From NCBI RefSeq assembly GCF_022458865.1, contig NZ_JAJNMU010000018.1:62001-126000 (forward strand): DNA of 64,000 nt. The letters are read 5' to 3'. A program made the position numbers and the translations under genes. Each line of letters starts with the position of its first letter. The stretch's first letter is position 1. The notes under the pieces were generated by a model that made no database searches, had not been told where the DNA came from, and saw only the letters and a program-made list of their open reading frames with translations. This DNA comes from Paenibacillus periandrae. Its GTDB lineage: Bacteria; Bacillota; Bacilli; Paenibacillales; NBRC-103111. This document shows, in pieces, positions 8,885 to 17,772 of this stretch.

Positions 8885-9005
8885 TACCCTACACCCTTTC
8901 CGAAATCAGTTTATGCCGTTATTATGGCCCAAAACCGCGAAAAGAATGACTTTATAAGTAATGGGGTACTTTAGTGGTATCAAACCTTATAAGGGAGATT
9001 GACGG

Positions 9006-10271
9006 ATGGAACAAACTAAAAAAAGAAAGCTCGGCATATCCTTCGAAAACAGCAAAACACCTGACTCCCAAAGCTCTCAGGGACACGGCCGCGAGTTCAC
9101 AGCCATTGCAAGTGTTCCTATAGTGCTCGTACTTGGCAACTCCATGCTCGTTCCTATTTTACCTGATTTACAGGAAAAGCTTGGTGTGAGCCAATTTCAA
9201 AGCAGTCTTGTGATTTCCTTATTTTCGGTAACGGCTGGACTCATCATCCCGATCTCGGGGTATTTATCGGATCGGTTCTCCAGAAAAGCGATTATGATCC
9301 CATCCTTGATTATATACGGCGCCGCTGGTGTCCTGGCAGGCTTGGGAGCCGTCTGGAACTCTTACAGCATTCTCATTATAGCAAGAGCGATTCAGGGGCT
9401 AGGAGCAGCAGGGACAGCTCCCATTGCCATGGCCTTGGCAGGGGATTTATTCAAAGGAGCCACAGAAAGCAAGGTGCTTGGCTTAACCGAAGCTTCCAAT
9501 GGATTTGGTAAGGTCGTTAGCCCAATTCTTGGCTCACTGTTAGCACTTATTGTTTGGTATGCAGCTTTTTTTGCTTTTCCGGTATTTTGCTTGCTGTCCT
9601 TGCTGGCTGTTATTTTTTTCTTGAAGGAACCTTCCAAAGAAAAGCAGCCCACGAAGCTCAAGCCTTATTTGAAAAGCATTGGCGCTATTTTACACGAAAA
9701 GGGGCGTTGGCTCATCACGTCATTTTTTGCAGGATCACTTGCCTTGTTCGTCTTGTTTGGCGTGCTTTTTTATTTATCGGACTTGCTCGAGAAACCACCC
9801 TATCTGATCGATGGAGTCAAAAAAGGGTTTGTGCTAGCCATTCCTTTGTTGGGCCTTGTAATTACTTCCTACACCACAGGAGCGTTGATCAAGAAAAACG
9901 GAACCCTTATGCGCTGGCTGATGAATATCGGACTTTCCTTGATGACTCTCTCGCTGGGTGCTTGCATTCTGCTGCACGATAAAAACTTACCGCTCCTCAT
10001 CGGCTTGCTAACTCTCAGCAGCATTGGTACCGGCCTTTTGCTGCCTTGTCTGAACACCATGATTACCGGCTCTGTCGAGCGGGAGCAGCGCGGGATGATT
10101 ACATCGATCTATAGCAGCTTGCGTTTTCTCGGGGTCGCTATGGGACCGCCTTTGTTCAGCTGGATGATGGACATTTCACACCGAATTATTTTTATTTCTG
10201 TGACCTCGCTATGCCTAATAGCTTTGGGTTTTGTCTTTTTCCTTGTTAAGCCGGAAGGCACCATCAGCTAG
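9006..10271 (+). CDS. MFS drug-efflux-type transporter
   Basis: 421-aa, 12-TM major facilitator of the DHA1 drug:proton antiporter kind. After a hydrophilic 35-residue N-terminus come VLGNSMLVPILP and the loop 2-3 signature GYLSDRFSRK; ARAIQGLGAAGTAPIAMAL is the TM5 antiporter motif region. The ribosome site AAGGGAGA is 7 nt before ATG. It is monocistronic and no local regulator is seen. Substrate unknown. Confidence 0.88.
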   Translation: MEQTKKRKLGISFENSKTPDSQSSQGHGREFTAIASVPIVLVLGNSMLVPILPDLQEKLGVSQFQSSLVISLFSVTAGLIIPISGYLSDRFSRKAIMIPSLIIYGAAGVLAGLGAVWNSYSILIIARAIQGLGAAGTAPIAMALAGDLFKGATESKVLGLTEASNGFGKVVSPILGSLLALIVWYAAFFAFPVFCLLSLLAVIFFLKEPSKEKQPTKLKPYLKSIGAILHEKGRWLITSFFAGSLALFVLFGVLFYLSDLLEKPPYLIDGVKKGFVLAIPLLGLVITSYTTGALIKKNGTLMRWLMNIGLSLMTLSLGACILLHDKNLPLLIGLLTLSSIGTGLLLPCLNTMITGSVEREQRGMITSIYSSLRFLGVAMGPPLFSWMMDISHRIIFISVTSLCLIALGFVFFLVKPEGTIS

Positions 10272-10341
10272 CCGGTTTCCAACCTTCATCCATTCCGTTA
10301 TACTGAGAGTCATACGTCACTGCCTAAGGATGTTGACTCTC

Positions 10342-10782
10342 ATGTATACATTGATTCAATTAACAAAATCCGTCCAAGAGACGATCATAAGTCATTGCAT
10401 GGCAAATAAGCCGAAGGAAGCATGCGGCTTTCTGTTGGGATCTGTGCACTTAACCCAGATCCGTGTTACCTCTTTTGTTCCTGTTGCGAATGCTTCTACA
10501 AAGCCAGAGAACCAATTTTCGATGCACCCTTCGGATATGATCCCCGTTATATCAAATAATACCTTCACTATTGTGGGGATTCTTCATTCTCATCCATCCG
10601 CCGCGGCTACTCCCTCTTCGGAGGATCTGTCAACAATATGGTATGATATCCCGTCTCATTGGATCGTATCACTGCAGCAGCCTGTGATCGAAATTGTAGC
10701 TTACCGGTACACGTACAATAATCATAGCCTAGTACAGGCTCAATATCACCCTATCCCGATCATGTTAATAGGTGATGATTAA
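10342..10782 (+). CDS. M67-family JAMM metallopeptidase
   Basis: 146 aa from ATG 10342 (AAGGA 11 nt upstream; an upstream ATG at 10330 has no site). The Zn-protease JAMM motif is complete: Glu26 in KEACGFLLG, His82-Ser-His84-Pro, and Asp95 in SSEDL. Prokaryotic JAMM proteins cleave isopeptide or C-terminal extensions, for example on ThiS/MoaD-like sulfur carriers or cysteine-synthase partners. No ubiquitin-like or sulfurtransferase gene is adjacent, so the substrate is open. Confidence 0.85.
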   Translation: MYTLIQLTKSVQETIISHCMANKPKEACGFLLGSVHLTQIRVTSFVPVANASTKPENQFSMHPSDMIPVISNNTFTIVGILHSHPSAAATPSSEDLSTIWYDIPSHWIVSLQQPVIEIVAYRYTYNNHSLVQAQYHPIPIMLIGDD

Positions 10783-10802
10783 CTGACTGCGTTCAATGCA
10801 AT

Positions 10803-10845
10803 AAAACACCTCCCATCCGGTCTGCACAAGACCCGTGGAAGATGT
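10803..10845 (-). terminator. terminator of exonuclease gene
   Basis: Minus strand ACATCTTCCACGGGTC pairs, with a few G-U pairs, with GACCGGATGGGAGGTGT and is followed by TTTT. It may also stop the plus-strand JAMM gene. Confidence 0.6.
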
Positions 10846-11580
10846 TCAATGGCTGCCAAGATGCGTATATAAATCACCCAGCGAATGGATGTCTCTGGAC
10901 CTGATCTCATTCATATAGCTGCTCCACAGCTTAGCGGTCATTAAAGCATCCTCTAAAGCATGGTGACGCAGCGATATATCAATACCATAATATTGCAGCA
11001 ACGTATCCAAATCATATTTGCCCAGCCTCGGATTCAACCACTTGCCGATCATCATCGTATCAATCATCCGGTGTGACAGACTTACCTTTGAGGTTTTCCA
11101 TAATGCCGAGTTTAAAAAATGCTTATCATGGCCCGTTCCATGAGCTACCAGCACCTTCTGCTGTACAAATTCCAAAAAAGCTCGTAGTCCCTGATACAAA
11201 TCAGGCGCCTGATCAACCATTTCGTTCGTAATTCCAGTCAGCTCGATCACCTGTTCGGGAATCAACCGCTTCGGATTGACAAGACTATAAAAACTCTGAT
11301 CCTCCATAATGGCGTCACCATTGACGGCCACAGCACCTACAGAAATAATCTCATCGCCGTTATAAGGTGAAAAACCAGTCGTTTCCAGATCAAACACGAC
11401 TAATTCCACCGTATCCAGCGGAATATCATAAAGAGAGTTTTTCCTCTGTTCCTTCATCATTGACCGCATGAATGCCATCTGCTGAGCACTCTGGACATCA
11501 AACATTGAAGTAAGGGCCGGTGTTATCCCCCCCATTTTATATAAATGCCACATTCTGCCTGCAGGTCTCATATCCTTCAT
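10846..11580 (-). CDS. DnaQ-like DEDDh 3'-5' exonuclease
   Basis: 244 aa from ATG 11580 (AGGTGA 8 nt upstream); GTG 11592 in frame is an alternative. A 55-residue N-terminal extension precedes the RNase-H-fold nuclease. Exo I is VVFDLETTG (Asp64, Glu66), Exo II follows VLVAHGTGHDKHFLN, and Exo III is HHALEDALMTAKLW, placing it with the His-type (DEDDh) subfamily of the polymerase III epsilon subunit. It directly follows the DUF294 gene, so they share a transcript. It could proofread or process DNA or RNA ends. Confidence 0.88.
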   Translation of the reverse strand: MKDMRPAGRMWHLYKMGGITPALTSMFDVQSAQQMAFMRSMMKEQRKNSLYDIPLDTVELVVFDLETTGFSPYNGDEIISVGAVAVNGDAIMEDQSFYSLVNPKRLIPEQVIELTGITNEMVDQAPDLYQGLRAFLEFVQQKVLVAHGTGHDKHFLNSALWKTSKVSLSHRMIDTMMIGKWLNPRLGKYDLDTLLQYYGIDISLRHHALEDALMTAKLWSSYMNEIRSRDIHSLGDLYTHLGSH

Positions 11581-11592
11581 AACGAGGTTCAC

Positions 11593-12669
11593 CTAACCTT
11601 TATCCAACTCTTTGGATATCATCTTTTTTACATATTTTTGCAAATCATTGCCAATTCGCAAGCACAGCTTTAATTCATTAATCCGCTGTTTGGTCAGTCC
11701 GTCCGCCGTCAGCTTGCCTCTGGATGTATATTGATTTTCCTCAATTTGATACGGTGTTAATGAGCGCAGCTTCAAAGCAATCGATAAAGCCTCAAGCCAA
11801 TCGTAGGCTATTTCCTCTTCTACATGCCCAAGCTCCCGCAGCTTTTCAATTCTTTGCTCAGTTGAAGATGATTTCACATCAGCTTGTATAGCTAATAAAC
11901 GGATTCCGTTAACAATAGGGATATAAGCGCCGTATTTGATATCCACGCCCCCTGCATCTTCTCCATATCTCTCTTTAATTAATTGTCCGAACAAGCCAAG
12001 TGAAATCTTATGATGAAGCGTGTTGTGCAGCATATGTTCGAGCATAACAGGATGCTTGTCGATATAAGCGAACAACTCATCCATGAGATCCTTAACCAAC
12101 CCTTCGTCTCCATAAATAAAACGCATGTCCGCCAAAATAAGCAAGTACCGAACATTTTCCCAATGCGGGTCCTGCAGCCATTCATGAAGCATCGAGCGAT
12201 AACCGCTGTACGTATTTCTCCATCTATTATTTGTACAAATCACATCACCCGAGCATGGAGGATATCCCAACTCAATCAGCATGCTGCTAATGCGCTGCGT
12301 CAATATTTTAAAATATAAATCCGCCCGCTTTGAGGCCGCTTCGTCTGCAGGCTCTGCATAGATCAAACCATTATCCTGATCACTCCACAACGTCTGCTCA
12401 CGTCGGCCCCCACTACCGAAAAGCACGAAGGCATAAGGCTCTGGAGATGCGCCATGCTCAGCATGAACAACGGCTTGTGCAAGCTCAATCGTTTGATGGA
12501 TCAACCAGTCATGGACCTGATTCAATTCACGGTTCCAATCCAGAGAATGAGAAAGAAGGAGACGTTGCTCGAATTCCTCATGCAGCTGATCCCGTAAATG
12601 TCGAAGCTGCTCCACATTGTCAGCTTTCTCGATTTCCATACGAATCATATCCAATGAGAGAGGTTTCAT
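11593..12669 (-). CDS. DUF294 nucleotidyltransferase-like protein (GlnD-like)
   Basis: 358 aa from ATG 12669, with GGAG 6 nt upstream; the TTG at 12684 lies inside the ribosome site. The nucleotidyltransferase core is FGSGGRREQT at about 84-93 with Asp97-x-Asp99, the metal pair of the GlnD/polymerase-beta fold. The C-terminal half fits the DUF294_C helical domain. In other bacteria this pair of domains is often joined to CBS domains; none is seen here. It lies 55 bp downstream of amt with no terminator between, and immediately precedes the exonuclease. The GlnD-like fold next to an ammonium transporter suggests a role in nitrogen signalling, which is inference. Confidence 0.85.
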   Translation of the reverse strand: MKPLSLDMIRMEIEKADNVEQLRHLRDQLHEEFEQRLLLSHSLDWNRELNQVHDWLIHQTIELAQAVVHAEHGASPEPYAFVLFGSGGRREQTLWSDQDNGLIYAEPADEAASKRADLYFKILTQRISSMLIELGYPPCSGDVICTNNRWRNTYSGYRSMLHEWLQDPHWENVRYLLILADMRFIYGDEGLVKDLMDELFAYIDKHPVMLEHMLHNTLHHKISLGLFGQLIKERYGEDAGGVDIKYGAYIPIVNGIRLLAIQADVKSSSTEQRIEKLRELGHVEEEIAYDWLEALSIALKLRSLTPYQIEENQYTSRGKLTADGLTKQRINELKLCLRIGNDLQKYVKKMISKELDKG

Positions 12670-12724
12670 GCGCGTCTCCTTCAATCCACAAGTTATTTAA
12701 TTAAGTGACTCACATATTCAAGCT

Positions 12725-14113
12725 TTATGCGGATGTCGTACCTGCTTGAACTGCTTTTTTCATTTGCTCCGGATAGCCATAAGTTCCATGCTCGGAAAGA
12801 TCCAGACCGATAATTTCTTCTTCTTCAGTAACACGCAAGCCGATAGTTGCTTTCAATATACCAAGAATGATGAAGGAAAGTACGAGCACGAACAAGAAAG
12901 CACCGAACACGCCGAGAGCTTGAATACCTAATTGATGGAATCCACCGCCGTACAACAATCCAGCTCCACCTACACCAACTGATTCCGCCAATTGCGGTGT
13001 TGCAAAAATGCCTGTGGACAACGTTCCCCAAATCCCGGCAATACCATGAACCGAGAAAGCATAGATTGGATCGTCAACACCCATCTTCTCAAACCATTGA
13101 GCCGTAAAGAAGGTAATAATACCGGAAATCGCACCGATGATGATAGCATCACGAGGAGTTACGAATGCGCAAGCTGCCGTGATCGCTACAAGCGCTGCAA
13201 GTACACCGTTCAACATGCTTGGAATGTCCGCTTTACCAAAGTACATCCATGATACCACCATCGCTGCAACCGCACCAGCTGCTGCTGCAAGGTTCGTAGT
13301 TAAGGCTACATAACCGAAGAAGCCGTCGCCAGTTGCACTTAGCGTAGAGCCAGCGTTAAATCCAAACCAGCCGATCCAGAGAATAATAACACCGAGAACC
13401 GATAATACTTGGTTATGTCCGGGAATCAGATTAGGCGTTTTATCTTTATTATACTTGCCAATCCGTGGTTTAAGCAGGATAGTGGCTACTAATGCCGCTG
13501 TTGCGCCTTGTAAGTGAACAACTGTCGAGCCTGCAAAGTCCTGCATACCCAACGCACCAAGCCAGCCGCCGCCCCATACCCAGTGAGCAACCACAGGATA
13601 AATCAGCACAGTGAACAAAATACCGAAGATGAAGTAAACAGGAAGCTTACCACGCTCTGCAAAGCCACCCCAAGCAATGGCAAGTGATACTCCGGCAAAA
13701 GCTAATTGGAACAAGAACAGGATACTGATTGGAATCGGTGATCCTGCAAACACACTGATTGAAGCCGCTGTTTGCTCAGCCGTTCCATCCAGGAAGAACC
13801 CGCCAGTTCCTACAAAGGCATTACCATCTCCGAAAGCCAAGCCGAACCCTACCGCCCAGAACGCGATGGCACAAAGACCGAAGGTTAAAATCGTTTTACC
13901 GGCAACGTGGCCAGCATTTTTCATACGTGTCGAGCCAGCTTCCAGCAATGCAAAACCTGCTTGCATGAAGATAACCAATATGGCTCCTAACATGACCCAA
14001 ACGGAGTCAATCGCAGCGGCTAGTTGCACAGGTGTTTTATCATCTGCAGCAAAAGCAAGGGTGGGTACTAGCAGCGACATGGCGCCAGTGGAGAAAAGTA
14101 ACTTCTTTAACAT
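12725..14113 (-). CDS. amt: ammonium transporter
   Basis: Amt/Rh channel for ammonium uptake, 462 aa. A cleavable signal-like N-terminus (ALAFAADD junction near residue 23) precedes 11 TM helices. Family marks are AGFALLEAGSTRMKN near the N-terminus, DFAGSTVVH, and the pore twin histidines (VHLQG and VHGIAGIWG). ATG 14113 has AGGA 10 nt upstream; the GTG at 14122 lies too close to that site. No glnK/glnB follows; instead a DUF294 nucleotidyltransferase and an exonuclease do. Regulation by a GlnR/TnrA-type box is predicted. Confidence 0.95.
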   Translation of the reverse strand: MLKKLLFSTGAMSLLVPTLAFAADDKTPVQLAAAIDSVWVMLGAILVIFMQAGFALLEAGSTRMKNAGHVAGKTILTFGLCAIAFWAVGFGLAFGDGNAFVGTGGFFLDGTAEQTAASISVFAGSPIPISILFLFQLAFAGVSLAIAWGGFAERGKLPVYFIFGILFTVLIYPVVAHWVWGGGWLGALGMQDFAGSTVVHLQGATAALVATILLKPRIGKYNKDKTPNLIPGHNQVLSVLGVIILWIGWFGFNAGSTLSATGDGFFGYVALTTNLAAAAGAVAAMVVSWMYFGKADIPSMLNGVLAALVAITAACAFVTPRDAIIIGAISGIITFFTAQWFEKMGVDDPIYAFSVHGIAGIWGTLSTGIFATPQLAESVGVGGAGLLYGGGFHQLGIQALGVFGAFLFVLVLSFIILGILKATIGLRVTEEEEIIGLDLSEHGTYGYPEQMKKAVQAGTTSA

Positions 14114-14133
14114 GGTCGACACTTCCTTTTTAA

Positions 14134-14150
14134 TGTTAGTTTATATAACA
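14134..14150 (-). promoter_or_regulatory. GlnR/TnrA-type operator of amt
   Basis: TGTTAGTTTATATAACA departs from the Bacillus consensus TGTNANAWWWTNTNACA at one position only and is nearly palindromic. It sits about 15-31 nt downstream of the predicted transcription start and just before the ribosome site, consistent with repression when nitrogen is plentiful. Confidence 0.75.
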
Positions 14151-14171
14151 TGTTCTGAAACTCTTATTGCC

Positions 14172-14200
14172 ATTATAACCAGCTTTTTTGGATTTGACAA
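14172..14200 (-). promoter_or_regulatory. sigma-A promoter of amt
   Basis: Minus strand TTGTCA (14200-14195), exactly 17 nt, TATAAT (14177-14172). Transcription should begin near 14165. Confidence 0.75.
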
Positions 14201-14551
14201 TAGGATTTTATTGAATAAATAGTTAAAAACGAAAAATAACCTGACATGAATTAAGCATAATTCGGTTTTTCTAGTAATATGATAGCAATTTCCAAGGGAA
14301 ATCAGCCTTATACATGACACAGGACCATTTTTTTAATGGATATTTTGCATTTAATTAATCCAATTGATGTCAGGTATGTTACGCAGTCTCTCATTCTTTT
14401 TTCAAAATAGCATAACGTTTGACTGTATGGTTTGCTTTCAGGTATCATAAATACTAAAGAACGACACGATTACATACTTTAATGTAAGTCCTACTTATTA
14501 TAGAGGGGCTTGCCGTTATTGAATTTCATTAGGGGTGATGTGAATGGGGAT
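14201..14551. other. AT-rich intergenic spacer
   Basis: About 350 bp between the divergent amt and merR genes. It holds a degenerate GlnR-like match (minus strand, 14246-14230, three mismatches, centred near -73 of amt) that I do not trust alone. No convincing ORF or RNA was seen. A weak promoter for the MerR gene must lie near 14450-14510. Confidence 0.5.
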
Positions 14552-14983
14552 ATGAAATTGTATAGAATCGGAGAGCTGGCACGCTTATCTGAAGTCAGCC
14601 CCAGAACAATCGACTATTACACCAAAATCGGGTTGATCGATCCGGAAACGCGATCCGATACCAACTATCGCTTATACAGCGATGAAACGTTAATGCGTCT
14701 TAAACGTATTGAAATTATGAAAAAGGACAAATATACTCTGGAAGAAATCAAGGCAAGCTTATTATCGTGGACCAAGGTGACTCACAATGAGCTTGTAACG
14801 GATAAGCTAACTTCTATCCAAGTTCATCTTCAGCAGCTGCAGCGGGAGGTTCAAGAAATTCGTCCTATTATAGATAAGATGAAACCTGCGCAGATGAAAA
14901 AAATGAACAAGGTGCTCACTCCTCACACAGTGGCCTGCATCGAAGCCTTGCTCTTGCTTCTGGGTAAAAGTCCCCTATCTTAA
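14552..14983 (+). CDS. MerR family transcriptional regulator
   Basis: 143 aa. The winged-helix N-terminus KLYRIGELARLSEVSPRTI is classical MerR, followed by IDYYTKIGLI, YRLYSDE and a coiled dimerisation helix (residues about 75-115). There is no cysteine cluster of the metal-binding class, so the effector is probably organic or absent. ATG 14552 is chosen from family conservation; GTG 14540, just after AGGGGTGAT, is an alternative start. The following membrane protease starts 21 bp downstream, so they are likely co-transcribed. Confidence 0.85.
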   Translation: MKLYRIGELARLSEVSPRTIDYYTKIGLIDPETRSDTNYRLYSDETLMRLKRIEIMKKDKYTLEEIKASLLSWTKVTHNELVTDKLTSIQVHLQQLQREVQEIRPIIDKMKPAQMKKMNKVLTPHTVACIEALLLLLGKSPLS

Positions 14984-15004
14984 AGACACTGGAGGTCTGA
15001 CAGC

Positions 15005-15688
15005 ATGTTTTTCCACCCTTTGGATTATTTGATCATCGTCGCTTTTATCCTTTCCTTATGGGCCCAATTTCGAGTCAAAGGAACCTTCAATAAATGGACG
15101 CGGGTTCATGCATCTTCAGGGCTCACAGGAGCCGAAGCAGCCCGTCGTATGCTGGATGCCAACGGACTGTATGATGTACCTGTCGAACCTGTAGAAGGCA
15201 GTCTTACCGATCATTACGATCCCAGCCATCGTGTTGTGCGTCTATCCGAGCCGGTATATTACGAAACGTCCATTTCAGCCATATCCGTCGCTTGTCACGA
15301 GGTCGGTCATGCCATTCAGCATAAGCTGAGCTATCCCATGCTTTCATTCCGGCACTTTATGTTTCCGGCAGTTAATTTCGCCTCCGGAATTGCTCCGTTT
15401 CTGATCATGGCAGGGCTATTTTTTCAGCAATTTAATTTTCTGCTCGGTATTGGCATCATTTTCTTTTCCGCGGCAGTCGCCTTTCAGCTCGTTACGCTAC
15501 CGGTTGAGTTCAACGCAAGCAATCGCGCCAAAGAGCTCATGATTTCCCAAGGCTTTATTCGAAATGATGAGAAAAAGGGTGTTGCCAAGGTCTTAAACGC
15601 TGCTGCACTTACCTATGTAGCCGCTGCACTGATATCCCTGCTCCAGCTTCTCAAGTACATCATGATTTTCAACAACCGCAGGGATTAA
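15005..15688 (+). CDS. membrane zinc metallopeptidase, YugP family
   Basis: 227 aa with an N-terminal TM helix, Zn motif HEVGH (in VACHEVGHAIQHK), two central TM helices and a C-terminal TM. The family is conserved in Firmicutes; its substrate is unknown, with membrane protein quality control the usual guess. GGAGG precedes ATG. It shares a transcript with the MerR gene and ends at a bidirectional terminator. Confidence 0.88.
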   Translation: MFFHPLDYLIIVAFILSLWAQFRVKGTFNKWTRVHASSGLTGAEAARRMLDANGLYDVPVEPVEGSLTDHYDPSHRVVRLSEPVYYETSISAISVACHEVGHAIQHKLSYPMLSFRHFMFPAVNFASGIAPFLIMAGLFFQQFNFLLGIGIIFFSAAVAFQLVTLPVEFNASNRAKELMISQGFIRNDEKKGVAKVLNAAALTYVAAALISLLQLLKYIMIFNNRRD

Positions 15689-15737
15689 AAAAAGCTGGTC
15701 CTCCGACGCTCTATCGAGCAGGAAGGCCAGCTTTTTC
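15687..15737. terminator. bidirectional terminator between YugP-like and LysR genes
   Basis: AAAAAAGCTGG...CCAGCTTTTT with an inner stem CCT/AGG; A- and T-runs lie on either side, serving the convergent genes. Confidence 0.85.
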
Positions 15738-16626
15738 AATTTTCTTGAAAATGATCAAATAAAAAATGCTGAAACATTTCAGCAACAATCGGCAGCTTGT
15801 CCCCGGTTCTTTGAATTAACCCAACACTACGAGTAACCAGCGGCTCAATAACCCTTACTTTGGCCGGCTGCAGCTGGCTAATTTCAGTTAAGGCCATCTC
15901 CGGCAGCAGACTTACTCCAACGCCAGCAGCTACCAATCCGCGAATCGTATCCGTCTCTTCCCCTTCAAAACCGATCCTTGGGACAAAACCTGCCTTCGCA
16001 CAGGCTTCCAATACAATATTTCGGAGTGAATACTCATCGCTGAACATAACAAACGATTCTTCCCTAAGCTGCTCAAGCCTGATCGTCTCATTGTCTGCCA
16101 ATTTATGTCCTTGCGGCAATATTGCATACAATTCCTCCTGCAAAAGCAGTCTGCCGCATACATAAAGATGCTTTTCAGGAAAAGGTGAAATAAAAGATAA
16201 ATCAATCTCCCCCTTCATCACATCGCGAATGAGACTGTTATACGTACCCTGTCGCAGCCTGAATTTCACATTGGGATGCAATTGACGAAAGCTCGCAACT
16301 ACCGTCGGCAGCAAATAGATTCCAAGGCTATGCGGGAAGCCAATACGAATCTCCCCCGCTTCAGGGTCAAGAAATTCCCTAACCTCACTGACCGCACGCT
16401 CCATATCAGCCAAGACCACTTCGATCCGTTCCAGAAACAGCTTGCCTACCGAAGTGAGCTGCAAATTGCGTCCTTTGCGTACAAACAACGGGACTCCCAA
16501 TTCTTCTTCAAGCTGATGAATTTGTCGGCTAATCGCTGATTGTGCAACGTGAAGCTCTTCTGCGGCATTGGTTACATGCTGTTTTCTTGCCACTTTCACA
16601 AAATATTGAAGCTGCCTTAACTCCAC
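15736..16626 (-). CDS. LysR family regulator, GltC-like
   Basis: 296 aa. The start is GTG 16626 (VELRQLQYF) with GGGAG 9 nt upstream; the long upstream extension is not needed. The N-terminal HTH includes HVTNAAEELHVAQSAISRQI; the effector domain begins near residue 90 (GEIRIGFPHSLGIYLLP). By memory it resembles Bacillus GltC throughout, but gltAB is not adjacent: the divergent neighbour is tpx, 106 bp away. It probably controls itself and possibly tpx, in response to a small metabolite. Confidence 0.88.
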   Translation of the reverse strand: MELRQLQYFVKVARKQHVTNAAEELHVAQSAISRQIHQLEEELGVPLFVRKGRNLQLTSVGKLFLERIEVVLADMERAVSEVREFLDPEAGEIRIGFPHSLGIYLLPTVVASFRQLHPNVKFRLRQGTYNSLIRDVMKGEIDLSFISPFPEKHLYVCGRLLLQEELYAILPQGHKLADNETIRLEQLREESFVMFSDEYSLRNIVLEACAKAGFVPRIGFEGEETDTIRGLVAAGVGVSLLPEMALTEISQLQPAKVRVIEPLVTRSVGLIQRTGDKLPIVAEMFQHFLFDHFQEN

Positions 16627-16645
16627 ACGATTGATCTCCCTTCGA

Positions 16646-16676
16646 TTGGACAAATTCCTTTTAAAAAGTTTATAAT
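16646..16676 (+). promoter_or_regulatory. probable promoter of tpx
   Basis: TTGGAC, 19-nt spacer, TATAAT. The long spacer and its position inside the lysR-tpx divergent region suggest that an activator may help. Confidence 0.5.
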
Positions 16677-16731
16677 AAAACTTGGTGAAATACCAATCAT
16701 TCTCATAAGATAATAAGGAGGCCCAATTAAC

Positions 16732-17250
16732 ATGGCACAAGAGCGTACAGGTGTAGCAACCCTGAAAGGCAATCCGATAACCTTAGTTGGCAATGAAGTT
16801 AAGGTAGGCGACAAAGCTCCAGATTTCACTGTTAACAAAAATTTGTTGGAGCAAGCAACACTGGCTGACTATGCAGGCAAAGTCAAGCTGATCAGCGTGG
16901 TCCCTTCTCTTGACACAGGCGTTTGTGACGCTCAAACTCGCCGATTCAATGAAGAAGCAGCTAAATTGGGTGATAATGTAGTCGTACTTACTATTAGCGT
17001 TGACCTTCCTTTTGCTCAAGCCCGTTGGTGTGGAGCAGCTGGTATTGATAAAGTTATTACACTTTCCGATTACAAAAATCATTCCTTCGGAACAGCTTAC
17101 GGCGTATTGATCAAGGAAATTCATTTGCTGATGAGATCTATCTTCGTTCTTGATGCTAATGATAATGTACAATATGTTGAATACTTAGGCGAAATGACAG
17201 AACATCCAAATTACGAAAATGCTATCGAAGCTGTCAAAAAGCTCGTATAA
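16732..17250 (+). CDS. tpx: thiol peroxidase (atypical 2-Cys peroxiredoxin)
   Basis: 172 aa cytosolic peroxidase reducing hydroperoxides with thioredoxin. Peroxidatic Cys65 is in SLDTGVCDAQTRRF and resolving Cys100 in ARWCGAAG, the pattern of Tpx. VPSLDT carries the conserved Thr, and length is typical. TAAGGAGG lies 10 nt before ATG. Monocistronic with a strong terminator; divergent from the LysR gene. Confidence 0.95.
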   Translation: MAQERTGVATLKGNPITLVGNEVKVGDKAPDFTVNKNLLEQATLADYAGKVKLISVVPSLDTGVCDAQTRRFNEEAAKLGDNVVVLTISVDLPFAQARWCGAAGIDKVITLSDYKNHSFGTAYGVLIKEIHLLMRSIFVLDANDNVQYVEYLGEMTEHPNYENAIEAVKKLV

Positions 17251-17281
17251 TTCAATCTGGTGGAAAGTATAGCTTTCCATG

Positions 17282-17328
17282 ACATAAAAACAGCGGGAGA
17301 AGCCATGCTTCCCCCGCTGTTTTTATGT
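17282..17328 (+). terminator. tpx terminator
   Basis: ACATAAAAACAGCGGG pairs with CCCGCTGTTTTTATGT, a long near-perfect stem with a T-run. A smaller hairpin (TGGAAAG/CTTTCCA) precedes it. Confidence 0.85.
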
Positions 17329-17382
17329 AGATCCTTCATTAAATAACCTTACATACCTCTCAAACCAACCTGCACATTTCTT

Positions 17383-17772
17383 TCAATTATCATCTTTGTA
17401 AGCGGCAAGCCTCTTGTCCAGCTGCTTGTATATTTCCAGTATAGTGCGGTAATTGGATCCAAGGTCTCCGAGCGAACCCCGAGAAGCCGAATAGATATCG
17501 ATAGCTGTTTTTAGTGGGTTTATCCCGAATAAGGTTAATGTAATATCTTGCGTACGGCCTGTAACTGTCTTTTTCTCTACAACGATTTCCCCTACATTTC
17601 TTACCTCATGGAGAAGCTTGTACCCATTCATTTTCTTAAACATATTGGTAACTTCATCCCATACTTGATCCATAGAAAGCTTATAGTACCGGGTCTTTAA
17701 TGCCGGATCCTTGGCTTTCTCTCCTGTCCCATCGTGACTGCGAATTAGGCCGATTAAGGTTCGCTTTAACAA
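17383..17772 (-). CDS. uncharacterised cytosolic protein, 129 aa
   Basis: Not recognised with certainty. Basic N-terminus, no TM or signal. Conserved-looking segments are YKLSMDQVWDEV, VEKKTVTG, LTLFGINPLKTAIDIYSASRG and GDLGSNYR, and a charged C-terminal helix follows. The strand-rich middle and the Ser-Arg-Gly...Asn-Tyr-Arg motif recall DUF1499-like proteins, which is only a loose impression. TTG start at 17772 with GGGGGGAAAG upstream. Monocistronic. Confidence 0.7.
   Translation of the reverse strand: MLKRTLIGLIRSHDGTGEKAKDPALKTRYYKLSMDQVWDEVTNMFKKMNGYKLLHEVRNVGEIVVEKKTVTGRTQDITLTLFGINPLKTAIDIYSASRGSLGDLGSNYRTILEIYKQLDKRLAAYKDDN

Noticed and set aside
14230..14246. Second GlnR box upstream of amt
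   Set aside because: Three mismatches including part of the ACA half-site; kept only as a possibility in the spacer note.
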